Part shown: positions 1 through 7,602 of the stretch, piece by piece
Position numbering within the stretch: position 1 is the first letter of the stretch
Layout: each line of letters begins with the position of its first letter
Origin: Streptomyces brevispora
Lineage (GTDB): Bacteria; Actinomycetota; Actinomycetes; Streptomycetales; Streptomycetaceae
Assembly: GCF_007829885.1 (NCBI RefSeq)
Contig: NZ_VIWW01000001.1
Coordinates: forward strand, 5,704,001-5,768,000
Reading direction: 5' to 3'
DNA: 64,000 nucleotides
Translations under genes and position numbers: made by a program
Notes under the pieces: model-generated
Databases searched by the model: none
What the model saw: the letters and a program-made list of their open reading frames with translations, nothing else
Told to the model about the DNA's origin: nothing

Positions 1-2
1 GG

Positions 3-821
3 ACGCTCCTGGGACTGCTCGTGGGCATGGCCCTCGGCCTGTCCGGCGCACTGATGCAGGCCCTGACCCGCAACCCGCTCGCCGACCCGGGAATCCTCGG
101 CATCAGCCTGGGCGCCTCCGCCGGAGTCGTCGTGGCCGTCGCCTTCCTCGGAGTGGGCTCCGTCCTCGGCTACGTGTGGTTCGCCTTCCTCGGCGCGGCC
201 GTCGCCGCGGTCGCCGTCTACCTGCTCGGCTCATCGGGCCGCACCCTGGCCACACCCGACCGGCTGGTCGTGGCCGGAGCGGCGATGACCGCGGTGCTGT
301 ACGCCTTCAACTCGGCCGTGCTGCTGCTCAACCCGCGCGCCTTCGACGAGTACCGCTTCTGGACGGTGGGTTCCCTGTCGGGCCGGTACTACGACGTCAT
401 CCACGTCATCCTGCCGTTCATCGCCGTGGGACTCCTGATCGCCCTCGGGCTCGCCCCCTCGCTCAACGCCCTCGCGATGGGCGACCAGCTCGGCCGCGCC
501 CTCGGCCTGAACGTCGGCCGCACCCGGGTGCTGGGCGCCGTTGCCGTCATGCTGCTGTGCGGCGCCGCCACCGCGGCGGCCGGACCGATCGGCTTCGTCG
601 GGCTGGCGGTGCCGCACGTCGCCCGGTTCGTCGTCGGCCCCGACCAGCGGTGGGTGCTGACGTACTCGATGCTGCTCGCCCCCGTCCTGCTGATCGGCGC
701 CGACGTCCTCGGACGGGTGCTCGGGGCACCTGGCGAGGTCCAGGTCGGGATCATCACCGCGTTCCTCGGGGCACCGCTGTTCATCGCCCTGTGCCGCCGC
801 CGAAAGCTGGTCATGCTGTGA
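3..821 (+). CDS. FecCD-family iron-siderophore ABC transporter permease (5' partial)
   Basis: Inner-membrane permease half of a ferric-siderophore (or heme/B12) ABC importer. The reading frame is already open at base 3 (residues TLLGLLVGM precede the first possible start at 21), so the true start lies upstream of the window. FecCD hallmarks are visible: the conserved RNPLADPGILG stretch near the left edge, GDQLGRALGLNVG (the loop that contacts the ATPase), and GPIGFVGLAVPH near the end, with about nine hydrophobic segments. The stop overlaps the next permease by four bases (GTGA), indicating translational coupling. The substrate-binding protein is presumably upstream. The family is clear; the exact ligand cannot be read from the sequence. 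Confidence 0.93.
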   Translation, partial: TLLGLLVGMALGLSGALMQALTRNPLADPGILGISLGASAGVVVAVAFLGVGSVLGYVWFAFLGAAVAAVAVYLLGSSGRTLATPDRLVVAGAAMTAVLYAFNSAVLLLNPRAFDEYRFWTVGSLSGRYYDVIHVILPFIAVGLLIALGLAPSLNALAMGDQLGRALGLNVGRTRVLGAVAVMLLCGAATAAAGPIGFVGLAVPHVARFVVGPDQRWVLTYSMLLAPVLLIGADVLGRVLGAPGEVQVGIITAFLGAPLFIALCRRRKLVML

Positions 822-1939
822 GTGCCGTACGCGAGAAGGGCCCCTCCGGCGCCGGGAGTTACCCGGACCGGGCCGGTACGGGCACCGGGGGGCCGCGGGT
901 CGTCGGCGGACTGGTGCTGCGCACCGGGAAGGGCGGGCTGTCCCTACGGGTCCAGGGGCGCGTCCTCGTGGTGACGGCCGTGATGCTCGTCGCGCTCGTC
1001 GCGGTCGCGCTCGTCACCCTCACCACCGGCGACTTCGAACTCTCCGTCGGCGAAGTCCTGCGCGCCCTGTTGGGCCACGGCTCCGGCGGCGCCGACTTCA
1101 TCGTCAACACCCTTCGTATGCCACGCCTGTTGACCGCGATGTGCGTGGGCGCGGCCCTCGCGGTCAGCGGGGCCGTACTGCAGAGCCTGACCGGCAACTC
1201 CCTCGGCAGCCCGGACATCATCGGCTTCACCAACGGCTCGGCCGTCGGGGCGCTCCTCGTCATCATCGTGCTGCACGGCAGCATGACCCAGATCGCGGTG
1301 GGCGCGCTGATCGGCGGCCTCGCCACCGCCGCCGCCATGTACCTCCTCATGCTGGGCAGAGGACTCCAGGGCTTCCGGCTGGTCGTCGTCGGCATCGGTG
1401 TCAGCGCACTGCTGCTCGCCGTCAACTCGTACCTGATCACCCGGGCGACCTGGCAGGAGGCACTGGAGGCGCAGGCGTGGCTGATCGGCAGCCTCACCAA
1501 CCGGGGCTGGCAGCAGGCGAACACCATCGGCATCGCCGTCCTGGTCCTGCTCCCGCCCGCCTTCTTCCTCGCCCGCCGGCTCTCCATGGTCGAGATGGGT
1601 GACGTCACGGCCATGGCGCTCGGCGTCGATGTGACGCGTACCCGGGCGCTGCTGCTCGTGATCGGCGTCGCGCTCGCCGCCTTCGCCACGGCCGTCACCG
1701 GACCCATCTGGTTCATCGCACTGGCGGCACCCCAGCTCGCCCGGCGGCTGACCCGGGCATCGGGCCCCGCACTGGCCCCCGCCGCACTCATGGGCGCCCT
1801 GCTGCTGGCCGCGAGCGACCTGCTGGCTCAGCGCCTCTTCGCCCCTTCGCTGCTCCCGGTGGGTACGGCGACCGGCACCATCGGGGGGCTGTACCTCATC
1901 TGGCTGCTGATCACCGAGTCGCGAAAGAGCCGCGCATGA
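818..1939 (+). CDS. FecCD-family iron-siderophore ABC transporter permease
   Basis: Second permease of the importer, 373 residues. I chose the GTG at 818 because it overlaps the upstream stop as GTGA. The frame is open much further upstream but only as a shadow of the first permease. A cytoplasmic N-terminal extension of about 45 residues is followed by the usual multi-span core. The motifs TGNSLGSPDIIGF, GDVTAMALGVDV and GPIWFIALAAPQ correspond to those of the first permease (family canon GxIxFxGLxxPH). The replacement of the final PH by PQ is slightly unusual. It is expected to pair with the first permease as a heterodimer and to be driven by the ATPase encoded next. Confidence 0.93.
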   Translation: MSAVREKGPSGAGSYPDRAGTGTGGPRVVGGLVLRTGKGGLSLRVQGRVLVVTAVMLVALVAVALVTLTTGDFELSVGEVLRALLGHGSGGADFIVNTLRMPRLLTAMCVGAALAVSGAVLQSLTGNSLGSPDIIGFTNGSAVGALLVIIVLHGSMTQIAVGALIGGLATAAAMYLLMLGRGLQGFRLVVVGIGVSALLLAVNSYLITRATWQEALEAQAWLIGSLTNRGWQQANTIGIAVLVLLPPAFFLARRLSMVEMGDVTAMALGVDVTRTRALLLVIGVALAAFATAVTGPIWFIALAAPQLARRLTRASGPALAPAALMGALLLAASDLLAQRLFAPSLLPVGTATGTIGGLYLIWLLITESRKSRA

Positions 1940-2919
1940 CCCGAATGACACCCCGCACGATTCGCAGGTCCGAGACGACCGACCCGACCGCGGACGCCGC
2001 GACTGCCGAGGGGGTTCACATGCCCGGGACACAGCCGACGGGGGCCGCGCGGCTGCGGGCCGAGGACCTGACACTGTCCTACGAGCAGCGGACCGTGGTC
2101 AGTTCGCTCGACGTGGAGATCCCCGACCGCTCCTTCACCGTGATCATCGGGCCGAACGCCTGCGGGAAGTCCACACTCCTCAAGGCGCTCGCCCGGATGC
2201 TCAAACCCCGCTCCGGGCAGGTGTATCTCGACGGCGCAGGCATCGCCGCATACCGCTCGCGCGAGGTCGCCCGCCGACTGGGCCTGCTCCCGCAGTCCTC
2301 GACCGCGCCCGGCGGCATCACCGTGGGGGACCTGGTGGCGCGGGGCCGCTATCCGCACCAGGGAATGCTGAAGCAGTGGTCCGCCGACGACGAGACGGCC
2401 GTTCTGGAGGCGATGCGGCAGACCGGTGTACTGGACCTCGCCGACCGCCCGGTCGACGACCTCTCCGGCGGCCAGCGCCAGCGGGTCTGGCTCTCCATGG
2501 TGCTGGCGCAGCAGACCTCCATCCTGCTCCTGGACGAGCCCACCACCTTCCTCGACATCGCCCACCAGGTCGAAGTCCTCGACCTCTGCGCCGACTTGCA
2601 CGCCCGCAAGGGGCACACCGTCGTGGCGGTGCTGCACGACCTCAACCAGGCGTGCCGTTACGCCACCCACCTCATCGTGATGCGGCCCGGCGGCACGATC
2701 GCGGCCGAGGGCGACCCGGCCACCGTCATGACCGCCGAACTGGTCGAGGACGTGTTCGGGCTGCCTTGCCGGATCATCGACGACCCGGAGACCGGCACAC
2801 CCCTGATGGTCCCGGCCGCGCCACAGCGGTACGTGCCCGAGGACCTCGCGGCCCGGAGCACGGGCCCCGGCGTTTCGGCCGGCTCCGTGATGGCCGAGTC
2901 CGGCCGGGGCGTGGGCTGA
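1936..2919 (+). CDS. Iron-siderophore ABC transporter ATP-binding protein
   Basis: Cytoplasmic ATPase (FepC/FhuC class) that powers the two FecCD permeases. Walker A reads GPNACGKST, with Ala where the family usually has Gly or Ser. The signature is LSGGQRQR, Walker B ILLLDEPT, the Q-loop is LLPQ and the H-loop VLHDL. ATG 1936 overlaps the permease stop (ATGA). An internal ATG at 2020 has a much better ribosome site (GAGGGGG at 2009-2015) and would remove 28 low-complexity residues, so the real start may be 2020 (299 aa). It closes the three-gene transport operon. An iron box for this operon would lie outside the window. Confidence 0.94.
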   Translation: MTRMTPRTIRRSETTDPTADAATAEGVHMPGTQPTGAARLRAEDLTLSYEQRTVVSSLDVEIPDRSFTVIIGPNACGKSTLLKALARMLKPRSGQVYLDGAGIAAYRSREVARRLGLLPQSSTAPGGITVGDLVARGRYPHQGMLKQWSADDETAVLEAMRQTGVLDLADRPVDDLSGGQRQRVWLSMVLAQQTSILLLDEPTTFLDIAHQVEVLDLCADLHARKGHTVVAVLHDLNQACRYATHLIVMRPGGTIAAEGDPATVMTAELVEDVFGLPCRIIDDPETGTPLMVPAAPQRYVPEDLAARSTGPGVSAGSVMAESGRGVG

Positions 2920-3183
2920 GCGACCCGGTTGCCCGGAGGATCCCGGGCCCGGCAAGTCGCGGAGGCGCGGTCGTACGCGACGGTAGCCCGCGCCGCGCGC
3001 CGCGCGGACCTCGACCTGCCCAGCGACCTGGTGACCACGCTCGCGGTGCCGGAGGGCAAGCGAGATCTCGGCGTTCAAGCCCGCCCGGCGACAACGGTTC
3101 CAGCACAGCCTGTCGACCCTCGGTCAGGATTCCCTGTCCCGTGCGACGGCCACGCCGGACCAGGGTCCACCTTCGTGCGGACC

Positions 3184-3576
3184 TCAAGCGGCTGCCGGCC
3201 GCTCGCGCAGCAGCAGGCCCGCGGTCACGGCGACCGCGGCCGCGGTCAGCCCGTGGACGCAGTACGCGGTCGCCGCCGGGCCCCCTTCGTTCAGCACGTT
3301 CACCATGTCGCCGACCGGGACGACGGTCATGGCCGCCATCGCCAGCCCGAGCGCCTTGCGCTGCCCGGCCAGCAGCAGCGCGAGTATCACCAGTCCGAAG
3401 CCGATGTCTCGCATGCCCTTGGCCACCAGGATTCCCTCCCCCTGGTCGTGCGGCCAGGCCGGCAGTCCGTAACCAACGACCGACGTCTGCGGGGTGAGGA
3501 GGAAGACGGCCCCGATGTAGAGGAGGAACAGGCCGCCGAGGGCGGCGAGGACGGTGGCGAGGCGGTTCTTGGTCAT
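3184..3576 (-). CDS. DUF4267-type small membrane protein
   Basis: A 130-residue integral membrane protein with four hydrophobic segments. The sequence pattern (a TKNRLATVLAALGG start, YGLPAWP, and a VAKGMRD segment before the second half) matches what I remember of the DUF4267 family, whose function is unknown. Start ATG 3576 is supported by an AGGAG ribosome site (CAGGAGAGCAGTC before ATG). The longer open frame upstream to 3885 is arginine/proline-rich shadow sequence. It stands alone, convergent with the iron-transport operon and codirectional with the oxidoreductase further right. No regulatory signal was recognised. Confidence 0.75.
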   Translation of the reverse strand: MTKNRLATVLAALGGLFLLYIGAVFLLTPQTSVVGYGLPAWPHDQGEGILVAKGMRDIGFGLVILALLLAGQRKALGLAMAAMTVVPVGDMVNVLNEGGPAATAYCVHGLTAAAVAVTAGLLLRERPAAA

Positions 3577-3900
3577 GACTGCTCTCCTGAAGTGTCTTAC
3601 GGCGGGGCGGGGCGGAACGGAACGGATCGACGGCGGGCATCGCCTCGCCTCGCGAGGCATCGCGACCGCGTCACTGACAGCAGGGAGAGGGCTGCTTCGT
3701 CCTTCTCCGGACGTCTCGGCGTTGTCCCGATCGACGTCGTGATGGCTGGGGCTGCTGTAGCTCGCCGGATTCGGCGGTACCGCCGATGTCGTGGCCGGGC
3801 CGGCGGTCGGCTGCGCCGCAGGGACCGGCCCCTGCGTTCGAGGCTCCCGGCGGGCAGGGGCCGGTGAGCCCGGTCGGCGGCGCACTCGGCGCCGGGCTGG
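3577..3900. other. Intergenic stretch, no gene seen
   Basis: These 324 bases separate two minus-strand genes. The sequence is GC-rich with short runs of GGCGG/GGAAC repeats (3600-3625) and an imperfect CGCCTCG/CGAGGC repeat near 3645. Open frames here have poor codon bias. It presumably holds the promoter of the DUF4267 gene; no convincing -35/-10 pair was found. Confidence 0.5.
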
Positions 3901-4818
3901 TCAGGGGCAGATGACGTAGCGGCCGCGGAGGCCGCCCTTGGCGGTGGCCCGGTGGGCTTCGGGGGCCCGGTCCAGGGAGACGACCGCGTGCACACGGACC
4001 GGCAGTTCGCCCGCGGCGGCGCGGGCGAGGAGGCCGGCCAGTCGTGTGCGGTCGAAAGCGGTGACCACGGAGGTGACCGAGATCCCACGCTCGGCCGGGG
4101 GTTCGAGGCCGGGCCGCAGGCCGACGTAGGCGCCGCCGTCGCGGACCAGCGCGATGGCCCGGTCATTGAGTTGTGCGGGGTCGACGACTGCGTCCCACGC
4201 CGGCTCGGCGTGCGTGGTGAAGTCGGCGCCGAGGCCGCGGACGAACTCCTCGTCGTCGGCGCGGGCGAGCCCGGTCACCCGCCAGCCGCGTTCCCTGGCG
4301 AGGACGGCGACGTTCGCTCCGACCGTACCCGCGGCGCCGGTCACCAGCAGCCGGGCGGCCCCGGCGGGCGCGTCGCCGAGCAGGTCGACGATCTGCGCGG
4401 CGGCCAGCCCGTTGAGGGGGACCGTGGCCGCGGCCAGTAGGTCCAGCCCGTCGGGGACCGGGGCGACGTCGGCCGCTGCGACCACGATCTGCTCGGCGTA
4501 AGTGCCGTAGTCGCGGTCGAAGCCGACCACCAGGCCGGCCACCCGGGTGCCGAGGGCCAGGTCGACGCCCGGCCCGGCCGCGTCCACGACGCCGGTGAAC
4601 TCCCAACCCAGGCCGGTGTGTTCGGGCTGCTGGACCAGCCCGATCGTGTGGAAGAAGCCCGCTGCGACGCCGAGATCGGTGGGGTTGACCGTCGCAGCGG
4701 CGATGGCGACGCGGATCTGGTCGGGGCCGGGCTCGGCGACGGGCACGTCGATGATCTCGATCGAGTCGGGCCCGTTCGGGATGCGGACGACTGCGGTGCG
4801 GAAAGTAGCAGCACTCAT
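3901..4818 (-). CDS. NADP-dependent alcohol dehydrogenase-like (quinone oxidoreductase, MDR family)
   Basis: A 305-residue medium-chain dehydrogenase/reductase of the zinc-independent quinone oxidoreductase type. The N-terminal GroES-like fold carries the family segment VNPTDLGV. The Rossmann domain has the fingerprint VTGAAGTVGANV, equivalent to AxxGxxG. No structural zinc cysteines are present. I chose ATG 4818 (MSAATF), preceded by AAGGGA; the frame upstream to 4896 has no ribosome site. The gene is divergent from a HxlR regulator across about 120 bp, an arrangement typical of redox- or electrophile-controlled detoxification genes. The natural substrate (quinone, enone or other) is inferred from the family only. 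Confidence 0.85.
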   Translation of the reverse strand: MSAATFRTAVVRIPNGPDSIEIIDVPVAEPGPDQIRVAIAAATVNPTDLGVAAGFFHTIGLVQQPEHTGLGWEFTGVVDAAGPGVDLALGTRVAGLVVGFDRDYGTYAEQIVVAAADVAPVPDGLDLLAAATVPLNGLAAAQIVDLLGDAPAGAARLLVTGAAGTVGANVAVLARERGWRVTGLARADDEEFVRGLGADFTTHAEPAWDAVVDPAQLNDRAIALVRDGGAYVGLRPGLEPPAERGISVTSVVTAFDRTRLAGLLARAAAGELPVRVHAVVSLDRAPEAHRATAKGGLRGRYVICP

Positions 4819-4894
4819 GGCTTTGTTCCCTTGCGGAGGGGTAATGGCTTCCGGTCTCCATGCTGGTTTCGTTAACCTCGGGGCGGAAGAAGGC

Positions 4895-4908
4895 ACTTGA
4901 AAGTAAGT
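4895..4908. promoter_or_regulatory. Candidate HxlR operator in the divergent promoter region
   Basis: An AT-rich island (ACTTGAAAGTAAGT, with ACTT and AAGT as inverted ends) sits in the otherwise GC-rich 121-bp gap between the oxidoreductase and the HxlR gene. HxlR/DUF24 proteins usually bind short palindromes of this kind between divergent targets. This is assigned by position and symmetry only. Confidence 0.4.
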
Positions 4909-4939
4909 AAGCCCCCATCGGGTGGGTAAGGAGCGGTCG

Positions 4940-5389
4940 ATGTCGACACGGACGGCGGCCCAGCACCGGGCCGAGGCGAAGACGAGCTACAACGCGTTCA
5001 TGGCGGGCTGCCCCAGCCGCCAGCTCCTCGACAGGATCTCCGACAAGTGGGTCGCGTTGATCCTCGCGGCGCTCGGCAGCGACGGCCCGCACCGTCCCGG
5101 GGTCGACCACGAGGACGGGCCCCGTTCGATGCGCTTCTCCGAACTGTCCCGTCGGCTCGCGGGCGCCAGCCAGAAGATGCTCACCCAGACCCTGCGCTCC
5201 CTGGAAGCCGACGGCCTGGTCACCCGTACCGTCACGCCCACCGTGCCCGTCACCGTCACCTACGAGCTCACCGAACTCGGTCTGTCCCTGAACAGCGTCA
5301 TGGCCGACCTCAAGGACTGGGCCGAAACGCACATGTCCGACGTACTCGCCCACCGCGAGGAACACCACCGTGCCGCAGCCGAACAATGA
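4940..5389 (+). CDS. HxlR-family (DUF24) winged-helix transcriptional regulator
   Basis: A 149-residue DNA-binding protein with the HxlR winged helix: an LLDRISDKWVALIL first helix, then RFSELSRRL and SQKMLTQTLRSLEADGLV, the recognition helix and wing. A Cys (residue 24, in GCPSRQLL) occupies the position of the redox-sensing N-terminal cysteine of YodB/QorR-type members. Start ATG 4940 has AAGGAG six bases upstream; a GTG at 4922 is less likely. An insertion of about ten residues (PHRPGVDHEDG) lies before the HTH. It is divergent from a quinone-oxidoreductase-like gene, which it probably represses until the cysteine is modified. Confidence 0.88.
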   Translation: MSTRTAAQHRAEAKTSYNAFMAGCPSRQLLDRISDKWVALILAALGSDGPHRPGVDHEDGPRSMRFSELSRRLAGASQKMLTQTLRSLEADGLVTRTVTPTVPVTVTYELTELGLSLNSVMADLKDWAETHMSDVLAHREEHHRAAAEQ

Positions 5390-5965
5390 GCCTGCTGTCT
5401 GAACCCGCGGTCAGACGAACCGGGGCGTCCGGCGGCGCTCCGTCAATCGAGTCCGCGTCGGCCTCTCAGCGCTGAAGCGGTCGCGCGTCGCCGGAACCGC
5501 GAGTCGCCGATGAACAGGGCCTCGGGCCCTCGGCCGCCGGACATGGCGGTTCGTGGACACCCAGGAGCGCGGCCGCCACGATCACCGCGTTCAGCCCGAC
5601 GTGAACGCGTACGCGCCCAGCAAGAGCGCCAAGGCGAACTCCACCCCCGCCAACCGGCGCAGCACCGCGCACCGCGCGCTCACCTTGCGCCCGAACGACC
5701 CCAGCGCGATGTGCGGAACGCTCTCCACCACCACGATCAGACCCACCGCCGCGCCGCCGGAACGCTGCCACGCCGGCCGGGTCGGGCCCACGTGAACAGC
5801 CGGTCGCCGAACACGCTGTACGCCTCCGCCAACCACGACACCAGCATCCGGCGCCGCCGCAGCAAAGAGAGCCGGCCCACAGGCGGCCACCCTGCGAAGA
5901 CGCCCCGCTTGCTTCCCCGGCGCCGGACCAACACCGTTGATGCAGAGCCGACTTGGCCAATCGAG
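5390..5965. other. Long intergenic region with no intact gene; possible decayed membrane gene on the minus strand
   Basis: 576 bases lie between the HxlR gene and the iron box. On the minus strand, hydrophobic stretches (for example a GLIVVVESVPHIALG segment around 5700-5745, and LNAVIVAAALLGVH near 5570-5610) occur in different frames. This looks like a small membrane-protein gene broken by frameshifts. I could not name a parent family. No RNA gene was recognised. Confidence 0.35.
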
Positions 5966-5984
5966 CAAGGTAAGGCTAGCCTAA
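5966..5984. promoter_or_regulatory. Iron box (DmdR/IdeR/DtxR-type operator)
   Basis: The 19-bp sequence CAAGGTAAGGCTAGCCTAA matches 15 of 19 positions of the DtxR/IdeR consensus TTAGGTTAGGCTAACCTAA and is palindromic around AGGCTAGCCT. It lies 75 bp upstream of the TTG start of the acetylglutamate-synthase-like gene. Iron-loaded DmdR1 would repress here. Confidence 0.82.
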
Positions 5985-6058
5985 CTTTCAATGGTTCACC
6001 GGGGCATGCGGCGATCCGGCCGCCCTTCGCACACGGTGGAACCCGAGGAAGGAACGCC

Positions 6059-6589
6059 TTGATCACGGCCACGCCGCGCCCCGCCGCCGCGCTGACGCAC
6101 ACCCCTCACGCACCCCGCCCCGACGTGCTCGGGGTGCGCCAGGCGCGCCCAGAGGACGCCGCCGCCCTCGTCGCACTCTCCGAGCCGTTCGTCCGCTCAG
6201 GGGCGCTGCGCGAACGGCCCTCCCACGTCTACGCTGCCCGCGCGGCCGACTTCCTGGTTGCGGAGGAACCCGATGGTGCCCTGAGCGGCTGTCTCGCACT
6301 GCGCGTCGACCCCGAAGCGGATGACGGCACAACGGGCGCAGGGGTCCTCTACAACTTCTGTGTCGCCCGGCAGCGACAGGGCAGCGGCCTGGGCGCGCGG
6401 CTGCTGGGTACGGCACTTGCCAGGGCTCGGGCGCAGTCGCTGGGGGCCCTGTTCACCGCGACGACCGGCAGCGGGCGGCTCTTCCTCCGCCATGGCTTCG
6501 CGCCGGTCCTCCCGGGTCTGGCTCCACGCGCCTGGGTGTGCACCCTGGACCCCCGGCGGGGTGCGCGCGTTCTCGCCCGCGCGCTGTGA
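6059..6589 (+). CDS. Short ArgA-like N-acetyltransferase (putative N-acetylglutamate synthase), iron-box controlled
   Basis: A 176-residue GNAT protein. After about 25 variable residues it reads VRQARPEDAAALV, then an FLVAE segment, GCLALRV, the acetyl-CoA loop RQGSGLGARLL (Q/RxxGxG/A) and FLRHGF. This order resembles the short actinobacterial N-acetylglutamate synthases (Rv2747 type) more than generic GNATs. The reaction would be acetyl-CoA plus glutamate to N-acetylglutamate, the first step to ornithine/arginine. The TTG start at 6059 is strongly supported by GAGGAAGGA just upstream; no ATG/GTG fits. The iron box at 5966 and the convergent acetylglutamate kinase gene support the assignment. 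A generic acetyltransferase remains possible. Confidence 0.72.
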   Translation: MITATPRPAAALTHTPHAPRPDVLGVRQARPEDAAALVALSEPFVRSGALRERPSHVYAARAADFLVAEEPDGALSGCLALRVDPEADDGTTGAGVLYNFCVARQRQGSGLGARLLGTALARARAQSLGALFTATTGSGRLFLRHGFAPVLPGLAPRAWVCTLDPRRGARVLARAL

Positions 6590-6594
6590 CGAGA

Positions 6595-6625
6595 GTGGCG
6601 CGCCCCGGGTACCGGTGCGCGCCAC
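6595..6625 (+). terminator. Hairpin terminator after the ArgA-like gene
   Basis: GTGGCGCGC (6595-6603) and its complement GCGCGCCAC (6617-6625) form a 9-bp stem just five bases after the stop codon. There is no U-tract, as is usual in Streptomyces. Confidence 0.6.
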
Positions 6626-6643
6626 CGCCGAGCGACAGCTGCC

Positions 6644-6678
6644 AGGCGTCAGGCGTCAGGCGTCAGGCGTCAGGCGTC
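6644..6678. repeat. Tandem heptamer repeat (AGGCGTC)n
   Basis: Five perfect consecutive copies of AGGCGTC, followed by degenerate copies of GTCAGGC up to about 6722. The array fills the gap between the convergent ArgA-like and acetylglutamate kinase genes and stops at the kinase stop codon. Confidence 0.9.
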
Positions 6679-6730
6679 AGTCAGGCATAAGCCGCGTCAG
6701 GCATCGGTCACGTCAGGCGTCACGCGGCAG

Positions 6731-7561
6731 TCACGCATCCGGGACGACGGTGGTTCCGGGGCTCTTCTCGTCCAGGACAGCGCGCAGTACCGCGTGCGGC
6801 ACCCGGCCGTCCAGGACCTGCGCCCGACCCACCCCGGCGCGGACCGCCCGCAGGCAGCCCTCCATCTTGGGGAGCATCCCGGACGCCAGCCCCGGCAGCA
6901 GGCCCTCCAGCTCCGCTGCCGTCAGGCGCGCGATGACCTCGGTGCTGCAGGGCCAGTCCGCGTACAGCCCCTCGACATCGGTGAGCATCACCAGCCGCTC
7001 CGCCCCGAGGGCGACCGCCAGGGCCGACGCCGCGAGATCGGCGTTGACGTTGTAGACCTGACCCTCGGTTCCGCGCGCGAGGGGTGACACCACCGGTATG
7101 CGGCCCAGTTCCAGCAGCGAACGGACGGTGTCCGGTGCCACGTCCACGACGTCGCCGACCAGGCCGATGTCCACCGGCAGCCCGTTCACCAGGCCCGGAC
7201 GGCGCACCGCGGTCATGGTGTGGGCGTCCTCGCCCGACAGGCCCACGGCGAAGGGCCCATGTGCGTTGATCGCACCGACCAGCTCCCGCTGGACCCGTCC
7301 GGTCAGCACCATCCGCACCACGTCGAGGGTCTCCTCGGTGGTCACCCGCAGACCGGCCTCGAAGCGGACCTCCAGGCCGAGCCGGTCGAGCATCGCGCTG
7401 ATCTGCGGGCCTCCGCCGTGCACCACCACAGGGTGCAGGCCGGCGTGCCACAGCTCCACGACGTCGCGCGCGAACATCTCCTGGAGGGGGGCGTCCACCA
7501 TGGCGTTGCCGCCGAACTTGACCACCAGCACCCGGCGCTGTGGCTCCCTTGGCAGGGTCAT
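6731..7561 (-). CDS. argB: Acetylglutamate kinase (paralogue, iron-box operon)
   Basis: Phosphorylates N-acetylglutamate to N-acetylglutamyl-5-phosphate, the second step to ornithine. The 276-residue amino-acid-kinase fold shows VVKFGGNAM, the HGGGPQI loop, GLSGEDA, NVNADLAA and LPKMEGC, all as in actinobacterial ArgB. The protein begins only nine residues before the first beta strand (RRVLVVKFGG). It therefore lacks the extra N-terminal helix that mediates hexamer formation and arginine feedback in arginine-sensitive kinases. ATG 7561 has AGGAGAG upstream. It lies 41 bp behind the DUF2470 gene, so both probably share the promoter with the iron box at 8356. Confidence 0.92.
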   Translation of the reverse strand: MTLPREPQRRVLVVKFGGNAMVDAPLQEMFARDVVELWHAGLHPVVVHGGGPQISAMLDRLGLEVRFEAGLRVTTEETLDVVRMVLTGRVQRELVGAINAHGPFAVGLSGEDAHTMTAVRRPGLVNGLPVDIGLVGDVVDVAPDTVRSLLELGRIPVVSPLARGTEGQVYNVNADLAASALAVALGAERLVMLTDVEGLYADWPCSTEVIARLTAAELEGLLPGLASGMLPKMEGCLRAVRAGVGRAQVLDGRVPHAVLRAVLDEKSPGTTVVPDA

Positions 7562-7602
7562 CTTCTTCCGTCTCTCCTGAGGTGGGGGATGCCGTCGTGG
7601 TG

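Noticed and set aside
2920..3183. Possible small gene (DLDLPSDLVTTLAVPEGK region) after the transporter ATPase gene
   Set aside because: The open frame has no ribosome site, changes character after about 40 codons and matches no family I know; at most a remnant.
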